From Allacma fusca (Eukaryota > Arthropoda > Collembola > Symphypleona > Sminthuridae), in NCBI GenBank assembly GCA_947179485.1, contig OX359249.1, positions 41,960,250 through 42,024,249 of the forward strand: DNA of 64,000 nucleotides, given 5' to 3'. This document shows positions 42,801 through 52,433 of the stretch, one piece after another; position 1 is the stretch's first letter, and every line of letters starts with the position of its first letter. Under the pieces are notes generated by a model. That model saw nothing but the letters and a program-made list of their open reading frames with translations, was not told where the DNA came from and searched no databases. A program made the translations under genes and the position numbers.

Positions 42801-45800
42801 CGACCTTCATTGTCAAACACATCTACTCGAGCATTGTTTTCTAACAGAGTTTTGGCCACTTCGTAATGTCCCTTATTACATGCTAGCAAGAGGGGAGACC
42901 AGCCCTTGGCTGATTGTTTGTTCAAAGCCCGTTGACATTCCACTGCATTCATCCGACCAAGCATTTCCTTCATTATATCATTGTTTCCTTCCCTTGCACA
43001 GTAATGGAAGGCAGTCTCGTGATTCTGGAAATGTCAAATTGTCATTTATTGGAGTTTTAAACATTTTTCATTGAAAACGTAACGTACACTATCAAATATA
43101 ATTCCTGGTTAAATGAATTTAGTGATGTAATATAATTGTATTGAATGATTTCATTTAAAGTTTTAGCGTACTTCTTTGGTTTGTGAGTGAACAGAGGCAC
43201 CTCCATCCAGCAACAATTTGGCAATTTCCCTTCCCGTGTCTGGACTGGCTCCTCTTGCTTCTAATTGCTTCTGGTTTAGTCTGGAAGCATAATGAAGAGC
43301 GCTCTCGCCCTTGCTCGTTACTGAGTTGATGTACTTGTTCACCTCAACTTCTCCTCGTTCCCTTTGAATGAACGTTAGCAATTCTTTGACAACGCGTAGA
43401 TGACCATGACGACAGGCTTGATGTAAAGGTGTCTCTCCATCCTTCATTAACAAGACAGACATTAGAAAATCAATGTCATTCATTCATTGTGACTCATTGT
43501 GGCCTGAGTATAGACACAATGATCCCCTCACAATACAGGGGCAAGGTGAAATAATCATACAAATTGATGGAACTGATTCATTGAAAAACCAAGGCTTTCT
43601 TTTGAATCTGAACTTTCTCCTGATGGAGTGAATCATGCTGTATGATTGATTAGTGAAGGCACATTTTTAAGAAAGATGCATACAAAAGGCATAGCTTCCG
43701 GTACCTTAGACTTATACAACGGGTTGGCATAGTCATTCAAAAGGAGACGGATTATTCGGAGTCGCCCATGCCTTGCAGCCACATGAAGTGGAGTCTCCCC
43801 GTTTTCCATTGTGATATTGGGGTCCGCTCCGGATTTGAGTAACATTGATGCACATTTATCACCGCCATCAACACGAGCGGCTATATGCAATGGGGTTTCT
43901 TGTTCTTTCCCACCTGGAAACGAGGCGCATGAGGAAGAGATTTTGTTTTTAAATTGCCCACATCATTTGTCATTCATTTTTAGGAGTAACAATCCGGGAC
44001 TTCCAAACATCATTTTTTCTCTACCTTTAATATGCACTTGAGCACCGAAACCAAGAAGCGTTTCCACAACGTTTGGCCTGCCAAACTCAACTGCAAGATG
44101 CAGGGCAGTGTAGTTGTCATTTGTAGTCGCATCGACTTTCTCTCCTTTCTCCAATAATTTGCTGATCATTGCGGAATGTCCATGGCGGGCTGCTATATGT
44201 AAACTTCTTGCTCCACCCTATATCACCATAATAGGAAATTGGGAGATTGTCCAGAGTGGTTGTAATAATTATGAGCTTTTCCCGAGAATGTGCTCAGACG
44301 TCAGACCCAGTTAAAATGCATACCTTATTTGGCATCTGAAGTGGGACTCCTTTTCTGTAGAGTGCCATAGCAGTCTCAGGATGACCATGAAGAGACGCGA
44401 TATGCATTAGTGTACTTCCGTCCTTCGTTCTGTCAAAGACGGATACTCGGAATTTCTCCGTGAGTAGCTCAATGATTTTAGTGTGACCATTCATAGCGGC
44501 TAAGTGGATGGGTGTTCGATCTGAAAATCATATAATTAGTGGCACATTGTCCATCAAACTAATATGTTACTAGGGCAAGGTAAACAAGTTTGAGGGATAC
44601 TTTGGTCAAAATAAAATATATTTGGGGGGAAAGAATCTATAACGTTGGGCAGTTATTGCCTTCCAACTGTTATTTCTCTCCATCAATAAATTATGAGGAA
44701 GTTATAGTTCCAGACACTGCGTGGGACCACAACAAATCTTATACCTACCTTCATTGTCTGCCACATTCCCTTTTGCTTTACACAAGTACAGGAATTTTAC
44801 TAGATTGTCTTCGCCTCTTTCGGCTGCTATGTGCAATGGTGTTTGGCCCTCGCCCTGAAATTTTTCATTGAAAATAATACGGTGAGTATTAGAATTGTCA
44901 CATTTTGTCAGGATGAGACTCAAAATTTGTATTTGATTATCTTCAGCTCACATTTTTGGCATCTACATTGGCTCCATGATCAACAAAAACTCTAGCAATA
45001 TCCAAGTCTTTTCTTCTGAAGGCTAAATGAAGAGGGGTATCTTTTGTTTCCCCCGCTTGGACTCGCATTTGCTCATGGCCAGCGTATGAAAGCAATTCTT
45101 GGCAGGCACTTTTGTTGCCGACGTACAGAGCGGTGAAGAGTGGGATATTTCCATCCTACAAGATCATGAAAAGTTTTTTTAATCAAAAGGTTTTCTTATA
45201 AACAATTGAAATATACACAATGAGATGTAAACACAACTCACCGCATCTTTTGTGATTCTTGTATCTCTAGGCACAACAGGCAGAAGAACTTTGAGTATGG
45301 CAGTACCGTTACCACTTGGACGTGTACACGCTAAATGCAGGACATTATTTTTCTTTTTCTATAAAAAATACATATTTTTTTCATTCAGAGGGATTATTCT
45401 ACAAATTTACACTCCCATATAAATTCTAAAACTCTGCTTTGATCCACGCACCGAAGTTACTGCAGTCACATCCGCTCTCTTGAATATGAGGAAACGAACG
45501 GTTTCATCCCTCCCATGTAATACAGCTATATGAATTGGGGTGAGTCCATCCTGTTCAACATATCACAAATCACATCAGGAAATGTATCACTCATAAATGT
45601 CAATGAAACTTAATTGCATTTACACAAATTTTACTAACGTCCTTATGAACATACAATTTAAAAAGCATTTTCAAGGAATTAACAGGTTCCGCCCTTGGAT
45701 TAGTAGCTCTAACCCCGACAGGAATTACTGAATAAATTTGATTCACCCAATTTGAACTAAAAAACCTTGTCATTTTGTCCTTACGCGTTTTTATCATGAC

Positions 45801-48800
45801 GGGTTTCGTTTCTACATTTTGGAGACCTATTTATAGTGACGCTGACGCTAGTTCAAATAGAAAGCGTATTAATAGTTTCATACGTATCATTGAATTCAAT
45901 GATTAGGATTTTGCATGTAAAATTCCCATTTTTATTCTTTCTTCAATCATCCTATTTTTTCAAAACCTTTAAGTTGCAACAACTTTTCATACTGGAAGTT
46001 TAACCTCTTAAAATTTATTGTATTTCCTAATTTTCGGCTTCTGGGTTAATCTGTATATATTTTTAAATTTAATCATTTCCCTGCAAATGCATCACTGGTA
46101 AGTTTGATAGTTCATATTAATTACAGTACAGTGCATTAGGGATGGAATGTACTTGTGCGAGTACACAAACGTAAAAATTATGACTAAGAGCTGTCACAAG
46201 GCCGTGAGCTTCAGTAATTAGCTCAGTTCTCACGTAATATTTACTTTCATTATTACTAAATTAGCGTGTTAAACGCATTCACTTGGATAAATGGAAGTGG
46301 TTCCAAAGGGAGCAAATGGAAGAAGAGCTTTCTCATGTTACGCAAATGTGTCGATGGGAAAAATACAAATGACAACTTTGAAATGATATGCTAACACTTT
46401 TTTCTGTACAGAAGCTAGAATAACTGCAATAAACCATTTAGGAACAAACCGTACTCCAAAATATCTGAGTATCTCTTTGAGCAAAGGAACATCTTGCTAT
46501 TTTGATTTTCAGGGTGTAAAAACCCAACCTTGAAATTGATAGGATGATTGTCCAATGGAGGCATCATTTCAATCATTCATCCAATAAATTAAGGAGAGAT
46601 CAATTCTGTAAAAATCTTGGAAATGGATTGGGAATACCGAGACGAGGATTGAGTAGAGTTAAGATTTGTGTAAATGAAATGTTGCAGCAGCATTTAAAGC
46701 CTTCTATCTGAATAAAGTGCATGGGGTACTACGACGTGCGCGTGAATTTAAGAGTTAAGGTTTCTTGAACGTGACACCGAAACCCACTGGGAAGTACTAA
46801 TGTAAAAGTAAAAGCCTGTACTTTCGTGTTGTTTCTGGACTGCACGTAATCAAGGCGTCTCTCCTACACAGAGTCGCATACAATGGTTTTCCTCTCTCCC
46901 TCGTTCCTTGCCCAACTCATTGGGAAACATTTACCTGCATTTTTGCCACTCATAAAAACTAAAATATGAGCTGTCACAGTTACTTTCCCTTTCAACTGCC
47001 ACTCTGACAAATGCAATACAAACCTTCCAAATGTACAAATGCAAACACCTCTTTTTAGGATTTTTCCTGTCACCCACAACTAATTTGGTTAGCAATCATG
47101 GCCATTTTGCTCCAAATAATAATTCAATTCTGCAATTATTTGGCTTGAAATATATTTTCTTTAGCCATGCAATTACTATGCTGACATGAAAACGTGTCAA
47201 CTTCTACCTATAAAGTCTTCACGGGATTCAGGTAAAAGATTCATTAATTGCGTCAACAAATTGGACTTATGATCCACCTATTAACATAATTAAAGAGACG
47301 ATTTTGAGCCTGGTAACAGAATGTCAACAACCGCAATGATTTACACAGAACCTCATTTACAGGGCATTGAAACCTACCTGAAATTATTTTTCCAGCTCTT
47401 AAGTAATTACATACTTATATATTTTCAAAATTTGTGAGTTAAATTACAAATTACAGCTATTACATAATCTACATCTATAATATAAGAAGTATAGGTAAAG
47501 GGGCATATATTCTCATCCGAAAAAAACCTTCCAAATACTTAATATAAGTATGTCTAGTAGTTTTATTTTTAGAGCATGTCATTGATTTGTTTCCATAAAA
47601 TCATGAAAATATAAAAATGAACAAATCATTTGAATTTCTCAAGTTCTGTAATATACCCTTAACATCGAGCAGATTTATTTAAACTTTTGAATAATAAATG
47701 ATGAAGAAGATATGCCTTGCTTGAAACTTTCCCTCAAATTAAGTTTTAGTCATGATCATCGTAATTTCTACATATTTTTTATAATTGCAAGTGTTTTAAA
47801 TACGTAAAACTTAACACTGGGAAAAATAGAAATCAAAAGGGCCGAAAAATAGGAATCAAAAGATGGGAAAAATAGAAATTAAAAGAAGTTGGCGACAATG
47901 CTGTGTTGTATGTAAATAACCTTTAAAATGTAATTATTCTTATTGTAAATTTACTAGAGGTAAGATTTAAAATAGAGTTGGTGTGATTTGATAGAAATAG
48001 TCTAAAAATAGGATGCCAGTCATAAATAAAATCTTTACGTTCTCCCTATTAGTGTAGCTTATAATACTAAAATGAAAACAAACTCCTGGTTGGGCATGTT
48101 ATGTAATTATTGAAAATAAAGTTTTTCCTTCAACTCTCTGGAGGACTATATTGTTTACGGAAAATGAACTGAAGGACTTTCACTGGAAAATTGCTGAGTC
48201 CATAGAAAGGACGTTGTAGTAATTAAAAGAGTAACTACCCCTCCCTGATGCTACATACTAAATTCCGAGAGGGAAATTTGTCAAAATAATCCTTATTAAG
48301 ACGTCCTCCCCTACAATTTGGAGAAATAAATTAGTTGGAAAGCATCTATATGAGACAGAGTAGCCAGAAATAGGAGAATCGAGCTAAAAACCAAGCGTAT
48401 GGATTTAAAAGTCGGTGTTCTAATTATCTCGGTATAGTCAGGGTGCATAGGATTTCATGGAACAGGTGAGAGGCGGGTGAGAGCCGTAGTGCATAAGATA
48501 TGTATGTACGGTGGTTGTGTCCATTCAACCACAAATGACTCAACCGTAGGGCAAAAGGTGCTGAAAATCCTGCCACATGACCGTCGAAAGACTACACTAG
48601 GAAATAGGAGGCTAAATATGTAAATACCACTTGTGAATCAAATGTTCAAGCGGGAGCAAAAAGGTATTCCACAGAAACCCATAGAACATGAAATTATGTA
48701 GATGACTACAGCAGGAAAAAGAAGTGGGTTGTTATTCTCAGGCGAGAATGACCAACGGGGTGTACATAACAAATGGAGTCTAGTGAGAGAGAGAGAGAGA

Positions 48801-51800
48801 GGGAGAGAGAAAGGACTGGGCTTTCTTGTATATTTTTTTTAAATTTTGACTTGTGTGGGTTAGAGAAATCGCGTGCTTTGCCTATACTTTTTGCATCACA
48901 ACAGGAGTAAAAGTGAAAGAGTGAGCAAGTGGAATAAGTGTAACGATTTTCCCTGTGAGATGACCCCATTCGATTATTAACTCTCTACAGCAACGGCAAG
49001 CTGAGATTTAATTCTGGAATTCTTTCTTCCTCTCCACCTCTCCTTCAGTATCGACGTAGTTACGACAATATTATGACCTACTATTCTTGACCTGTCCTAC
49101 TGTTCCTTCCTGCTCTTTTCTTTCCAAGCATTTTCCTATTGTCTCTATTGTTGCTGAATCCCTATATGGTCCTACAGAACTACAGACATTGTCCCTTCGA
49201 TAATGACATCCAGTCTCAATTTTATGTATGTACTATACTCAAAATTGCACTTTCCATTGTTCACTATCCCCCTACACTTAACATCCTTGGTTTTTTCTCC
49301 AAGGTATTTCCTCACGCTTTTAATGCAGCCAAGGTAGGTCTCTTCAAAGTAGGAAAGAGAAGAATAGTACGGAATGCCCCTCAAATTTGTCATGTTGGTT
49401 ACACTTTCAGGTGAAACCACTGGGGTGTACTTGTTTGAGTCGCTCCCTGTCTCATTTGTGTACTTGCCGCCCACCATCCGAGCACTTTTTGTCATTTGGC
49501 CGGATGTTTCCTCAAAAATCCGATTTCAACCTACTACAGAGTCTGCCCATCGCTTTGTTCCGCTCAATTGTTTATGGCAGTCTGTGTGAAAGACCCGATT
49601 GTTAGCCGCTCTTCTGATGTCATCCACCATCAAGCTAGATAAATCAGGGTGTTCTACTTTTTCCTAGGAATACATTCTGGTCAAGAAATGATAAAGTGAA
49701 ACCACATATGACATGTGACATGTTATGACCCTTTTTCCTCTGACCATGCTAACTCCTTTGAAACCACATGATACTATGAATGATTGCTAGACTCGAGGAC
49801 ATTTTTCAAATCTTGACATTTGAATCAATGACTTTCCTTGTGTAACACTTCCGCTCTATTTTACTCTTTAGACTGTACTATTATACAGTTTGGTTTTTGT
49901 TTGACAATTCCAATCTCATGTTTCAATCTATTCTGGCTTTGTCCCTTCATTTGTTTTAAATTTGTTTAAAGGATTTTTGGGGGCAAAATGTTGTTTTTGG
50001 AAACCTCACCATCTGATTTAATTTTGTTTGGGTTTTTCCTGTCTTTAGGGCTAAACGTAATAAATTAGTGAATGAAAAAATAGAAACATTAGCAATAATG
50101 CAAATAAAGTTCAATTAAGTTTTACAGCATTAATAATTCATATTGTGCTTCTCCCAGGATGATAATGATTCAGAAGGAATATGTCTCACCAGGTTTCTAT
50201 GATTGACATCACAACCTAAGTCAAGCATCCGATCTGCCATTGGAATTCTGTTATCTTTGAGTGCATACATGAGAGGCGACCATCCATTTTTCTCATCCGC
50301 AACTCCTGCCAATGGCTTCCTCTCAGAGAGGATGTCCATGACAATAGCTTTCTCAAGATAGCGCAGGGCTTGATCCACACCATGCCAGTCAGACTTAGAA
50401 GATAGCATGAGAACCCGGAGAGCAACGCTGTTGATTTTCTTGGGCGGTCCGGGAGGCTTCTCTATAACCTCAGGAGGAGGTTTCGATGGATCTTCATCTC
50501 CACCTCCGGAAGCTGTACCTGAAGCACCAGTTCCCGGTTTCCCGGTTTTTGGTGTATCAGTTAGACCTTTCCCACTTTTTTCATCTCCACCTTTGTCCGC
50601 ATCTGTCTTTTTACCCCCACTTGTAGAAGTCGCAGTTGATGCTCCCTTTACACTTGATTTCTTCTCCAGGCCTTTTGAGGCCGTTTTGGAGGATTTTTCA
50701 TCTTTAGCCTTGTCTTCCGGCTTTCCGGCTTTCCCGGTTGCTGTTGTCTTTGCATCCTTGGCTGCAGGTGCTTGACCAGCCTTGGTGGTTTTACTGGCTG
50801 CAGCTGCAGTTTTGCTATCCTTTGCAGGTGTTCCGTCTTTGGTAGCTTTTGCATCTTTAGCCTTTCCCTGGGCTTTGCTTGGTGTTTCTGGGACAGATCC
50901 GGTTTTGGTATCTTGTTCCGGTGCTTTGGCGTCTTTGGGTCCAGCTGATGCTGCTGCTGCTGAGGTTACTGCTGCTGCTGCTCTCAAGCTCTTTTTTGTA
51001 CCTTTTCTACCTTTCCCAGTAGCACTAGCTTGAGATGCCTCTGCAGAGGCTCTCGCACTTATTTCTTTACCTCTCTCCGTTGATCTCACAAATGATGTGG
51101 CTTTCCCCACTGCCCCTACAACATGTCTCCCCCTTTCAGTGGAAGACTCTCTGGACGAACCTTGATCTCCTGCCTTGAGTCCACCGAAGACACTTGTTTT
51201 TGACACAGCACCTCTCAAACTACCTCTGCCACCCTCAGTGGAAGAGTCTCTAGACCCTGCACCCCTCCGTTTGAAAGCACCTGCGGCCATGAGATTAGTT
51301 GAAGATCTGTCCATTGAGGAATCCCTTGATTTACCACTTCCTGCTAAACCATCCTCATCACTGGATGCTATCCCTTGGCGTGCCAGCATCTTCATGGCTT
51401 GTATCTGTACCATATCCATTCCTTGGGTCCTAGGTTTTACCGTACTAGGGGGTAAAGGTTGCCCAGGCTTGGCAACCCTTGCCCTAAAAGCTGCTGCCGC
51501 AGATTTACCTGTTGCGGTAGCACTTTGTCCCTTGGACATTGAAGGGAGACTTCCACTGAGACGCTTAAGTATCTCCGCACCCCTCTCTTCCGGTGTTTTG
51601 GAAACATTGTCACTACTTAAACTTTGAGCTTTTGCAAAAGCTCGGCTCGCTTTAAGAAGAGATTTAGCGGAGCCGGCAAAGGATCCTGGTTTGGGTTTCT
51701 CCTCAATCGGTAATTGAGGGAGACGCGGCAGAGGAATTTTAGGATCACTTAATTCACTGGTAAAAATTAACTTTTCTATTTGCCGTCGCTCCTCAGGTGT

Positions 51801-52322
51801 TGGCAGACGAGTCACTCCGGGTAAGTACTCTTCAAATAATGCATCACCCCCGGAAATATCATCCGCAGATTTACTCAACTTCTCACGCAAGCTGGCCAAC
51901 TCAGCATCAGAAAGTTCCTCTCCTCCCCCACCTAACAACTCCTGTAATTTTTTCTCTATGAGATCGGAGTGTGTTCTTTCAAGAGCATCTGGAGGCTTCT
52001 TTTTCCTCCATTTCTTCTTTGCACCACCAATAGATAGGGTGGGAGAGATAGACTTTCTTGGCACTGAGGATGGGTCGTAGAGAATACCAGGTGTCCCATA
52101 GCTATATGGTGGGGGTTTATCTAGTGTCTTAGGTATCGGTTCCACGATGGGCACTCCATGCTCATCGAAAAATAATTCATCACTTAAATCCGCGAGAAAA
52201 CCAGCTCTCGGAGAACTTAAAAATGGTGATTCTGGCACTGGGATTTTTGATTTGGAGGAAAACCCATAATGGATGTCGGCTTGGGGTAGCTTCGCTTTGG
52301 AGAAATCAAAAGGGTCCGTCAT
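36598..52322 (-). CDS. nompC: NompC/TRPN mechanotransduction channel, 21 coding exons, complete
   Basis: Force-gated cation channel of mechanosensory neurons; ankyrin repeats tether it to microtubules (known from Drosophila NompC). Exons (high to low): 52322-50190, 45550-45452, 45358-45242, 45155-44952, 44854-44749, 44520-44324, 44217-44025, 43913-43705, 43441-43172, 43024-42764, 42666-42511, 42366-42166, 42080-41874, 41736-41386, 41259-41062, 40795-40589, 40493-40362, 40223-39323, 38217-37870, 37615-37472, 36842-36598. All GT...AG and in phase: 6,879 nt, 2,292 residues. Layout: disordered head 1-632; linker about 633-679; 29 ankyrin repeats about 680-1703; pre-S1 linker; S1 from about 1825; pore about 2060-2070; S6; TRP helix about 2121-2132; cytoplasmic tail. 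Drosophila NompC is shorter mainly because its head is shorter. The stop is TAA at 36598. Confidence 0.97.
37472..37615 (-). CDS. nompC: nompC exon 20: cytoplasmic tail
   Basis: Acceptor TTTACGCAG, donor G/GTTGGA. EPFNPLKLEGKGAVPMATGR then AKANPKQRWKTVFKKSQVSP, similar to Drosophila GAKWLSKIKKDSVALS. Confidence 0.9.
37870..38217 (-). CDS. nompC: nompC exon 19: pore, S6 and TRP helix
   Basis: Acceptor ATTTCATTCAG, donor G/GTTAGT. AFELLFFALFGLTG is the pore helix and filter; S6 VIVLINLLIAMMSDTYQRIQ; TRP helix DIEWKFGLAKLIRNMHRT, identical in core to Drosophila. Confidence 0.97.
38330..39260. mobile_element. Repeat debris in nompC intron 18
   Basis: GC-rich patches in otherwise AT-rich DNA (38365-38470, 39150-39250) and two poly-C tracts, each followed by CAGCT (38668-38683, 39240-39253), plus GGCCCCCCTCCGTAAA near 38801. 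The shared poly-C/CAGCT ends suggest two pieces of the same dispersed repeat family. No transposase frame is present. Confidence 0.4.
39323..40223 (-). CDS. nompC: nompC exon 18: S1 to S5 and pore turret
   Basis: Acceptor GTGCTTTAG, donor G/GTAATC. FLDVLIENEQKEVIAHSAVQ and GHRFNKIPIIKFMSYLTSHV are almost unchanged from Drosophila. Five hydrophobic helices follow, ending LFGPWAIIIANLMTDLARFL and a turret with a sequon (DINATL). Confidence 0.97.
40362..40493 (-). CDS. nompC: nompC exon 17: pre-S1 linker helices
   Basis: Acceptor TCCCTACAG, donor AAG/GTATTT, 44 codons. FVYNLTVCGKNTNNEAIDEF and SPAPVDVAAKLSNILNVLSA align with the Drosophila linker between ankyrin domain and membrane. Confidence 0.96.
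40589..40795 (-). CDS. nompC: nompC exon 16: ankyrin repeats 28 and 29
   Basis: Acceptor ATTCTCACAG, donor GAG/GTATTA. NWTPLHCAAKAGHGDVVKHL and the last repeat, ending KKEHDTYGLMEDKE, identical in its core to Drosophila NKEHDTYGLMEDKR. Confidence 0.96.
40891..40938. repeat. Perfect 22-bp inverted repeat (hairpin) in nompC intron 15
   Basis: Bases 40891-40912 pair without a mismatch with 40917-40938, leaving a 4-nt loop (AATA). Outer stem CGCCGAAAAAGGTGG, inner stem AT-rich. It lies 95 nt upstream of the exon 16 acceptor. Probably a foldback or MITE remnant, or a functional RNA hairpin. Confidence 0.9.
41062..41259 (-). CDS. nompC: nompC exon 15: ankyrin repeats 26 and 27
   Basis: Acceptor TTTTTTTTCAG, donor AAG/GTAACT. 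NPLHLACRGGHATVVGLLLS and GRTGLHIAAVHGHNQMVEVL. Confidence 0.96.
41386..41736 (-). CDS. nompC: nompC exon 14: ankyrin repeats 23 to 25
   Basis: Acceptor TATCCTTCAG, donor TTT/GTAAGT. Carries KLGLTALHIAAYFGQSETVR and KDLGTESGLTPLHLGAFSGE, including the long loop between repeats 24 and 25 present in Drosophila. Confidence 0.96.
41874..42080 (-). CDS. nompC: nompC exon 13: ankyrin repeats 21 and 22
   Basis: Acceptor TTTCCTCAG, donor CGG/GTACAC. GSTCAHLAAEKGSISVLEEL and LQLAAEGGHADLVKTLLNAG, near-identical to Drosophila. Confidence 0.96.
42166..42366 (-). CDS. nompC: nompC exon 12: ankyrin repeats 19 and 20
   Basis: Acceptor TTTAAATAG, donor AAG/GTAAGT. KKQTPLHLAAKSGQLEVCKV and GQKPIHLAAENNHSEVIKLF. 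Confidence 0.95.
42511..42666 (-). CDS. nompC: nompC exon 11: end of ankyrin repeat 17 and repeat 18
   Basis: Acceptor ATGTTACAG, donor CTG/GTAAGG. AFINAKSRVGLTSLHMAAQK and LFLIQEHNAFVDVVTL, collinear with Drosophila KFLIKDHNAVIDILTL. Confidence 0.95.
42764..43024 (-). CDS. nompC: nompC exon 10: ankyrin repeats 15, 16 and start of 17
   Basis: Acceptor CATTTCCAG, donor CAG/GTTAAA. ETAFHYCAREGNNDIMKEML and GWSPLLLACNKGHYEVAKTL; the donor interrupts repeat 17. Confidence 0.95.
43172..43441 (-). CDS. nompC: nompC exon 9: ankyrin repeats 13 and 14
   Basis: The acceptor TTAATGAAG is weaker than the others but gives the right phase (DGETPLHQACRHGHLRVVKE). Donor GAA/GTACGC. Repeat 13 has the long second helix region found at this position in Drosophila. 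Confidence 0.92.
43705..43913 (-). CDS. nompC: nompC exon 8: ankyrin repeats 11 and 12
   Basis: Acceptor CTCGTTTCCAG, donor AAG/GTACCG. ETPLHIAARVDGGDKCASML and GETPLHVAARHGRLRIIRLL. Confidence 0.95.
44025..44217 (-). CDS. nompC: nompC exon 7: ankyrin repeats 9 and 10
   Basis: Acceptor GGTGATATAG, donor G/GTAGAG. LLEKGEKVDATTNDNYTALH and VVETLLGFGAQVHIKG match Drosophila closely. Confidence 0.96.
44324..44520 (-). CDS. nompC: nompC exon 6: ankyrin repeats 7 and 8
   Basis: Acceptor TGATTTTCAG, donor AAG/GTATGC. FDRTKDGSTLMHIASLHGHP is nearly identical to Drosophila (FERTKDGSTLMHIASLNGHA). Confidence 0.96.
44749..44854 (-). CDS. nompC: nompC exon 5: ankyrin repeat 6
   Basis: Acceptor AAATTTCAG, donor G/GTAGGT. 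GEGQTPLHIAAERGEDNLVK; leaves phase 1, matched by exon 6. Confidence 0.94.
44952..45155 (-). CDS. nompC: nompC exon 4: ankyrin repeats 4 and 5
   Basis: Acceptor ATCTTGTAG, donor AAT/GTGAGC. DGNIPLFTALYVGNKSACQE and DTPLHLAFRRKDLDIARVFV, 68 codons, phase 0. Confidence 0.94.
45242..45358 (-). CDS. nompC: nompC exon 3: ankyrin repeat 3
   Basis: Acceptor TTTTTTATAG, donor GCG/GTGAGT. Encodes KKKNNVLHLACTRPSGNGTA and on; aligns with the divergent third repeat of Drosophila NompC (SRQTGTATNILRALL). Confidence 0.92.
45452..45550 (-). CDS. nompC: nompC exon 2: ankyrin repeat 2
   Basis: Acceptor TTGAACAG, donor TCG/GTGCGT. One repeat, DGLTPIHIAVLHGRDETVRF. It follows the 4.6-kb first intron, the largest in the gene. 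Confidence 0.93.
47817..47888. repeat. Three-copy minisatellite in nompC intron 1
   Basis: Three copies of a 23-25 nt unit with the core GAAAAATAGAAATCAAAAG and one or two changes each. Confidence 0.75.
48784..48811. repeat. GA microsatellite
   Basis: GA run with one GG interruption in nompC intron 1; it reads as CT on the nompC sense strand. Confidence 0.93.
50190..52322 (-). CDS. nompC: nompC exon 1: N-terminal extension, linker and ankyrin repeat 1
   Basis: Starts at the first ATG of the frame (MTDPFDFSKAKLPQ) and ends CTG/GTGAGA, phase 0, 711 codons. Residues 1-632 are disordered: Pro-rich near 55-85, SRDSS/STERGR repeats around 350-430, then a Lys/Ala/Thr/Ser-rich stretch. The last 80 residues (INSVALRVLMLSSKSDWHGV and GWSPLMYALKDNRIPMADRM) match the conserved NompC linker and first ankyrin repeat, so the head is truly part of this gene. 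Confidence 0.93.
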
Positions 52323-52426
52323 TTTTGAGATGACGAGGAAGGGGTGAGTAAGGGAAACAAAAAAAAGGAAATGAAAGCACTTCACTTTTGAAATTAAAGC
52401 ACTTACGGTATTTTAGAAATCCATGA

Positions 52427-52433
52427 TTTTATA
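52427..52433 (-). promoter_or_regulatory. Possible nompC TATA box
   Basis: Minus-strand GGATATAAAATC places TATAAAA about 105 nt upstream of the ATG. No splice acceptor is visible between it and the ATG, so the leader may be unspliced with a start near 52400. Confidence 0.35.

Larger units (their letters stand above)
45551..50189. other. nompC intron 1 (4.6 kb)
   Basis: Separates the N-terminal exon from the ankyrin exons. Contains a GA microsatellite and a three-copy minisatellite. Its size leaves room for an internal promoter giving a form without the long head, but no such promoter was seen. Confidence 0.7.

Noticed and set aside
49172-49605. Overlapping 70-107 codon frames on both strands in nompC intron 1
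   Set aside because: No domain, no start context and no splice pairing; length is compatible with chance.
50407-51627. Long plus-strand frames rich in Ala, Pro and Val
   Set aside because: Mirror of the Lys/Ala/Ser-rich nompC exon 1; stop codons are avoided there because of the sense-strand composition.
52320-52385. Upstream GTG start extending nompC by 21 residues
   Set aside because: GTG is not a normal eukaryotic start, and the extension lies in a pyrimidine-rich leader. The first ATG at 52322 is preferred.
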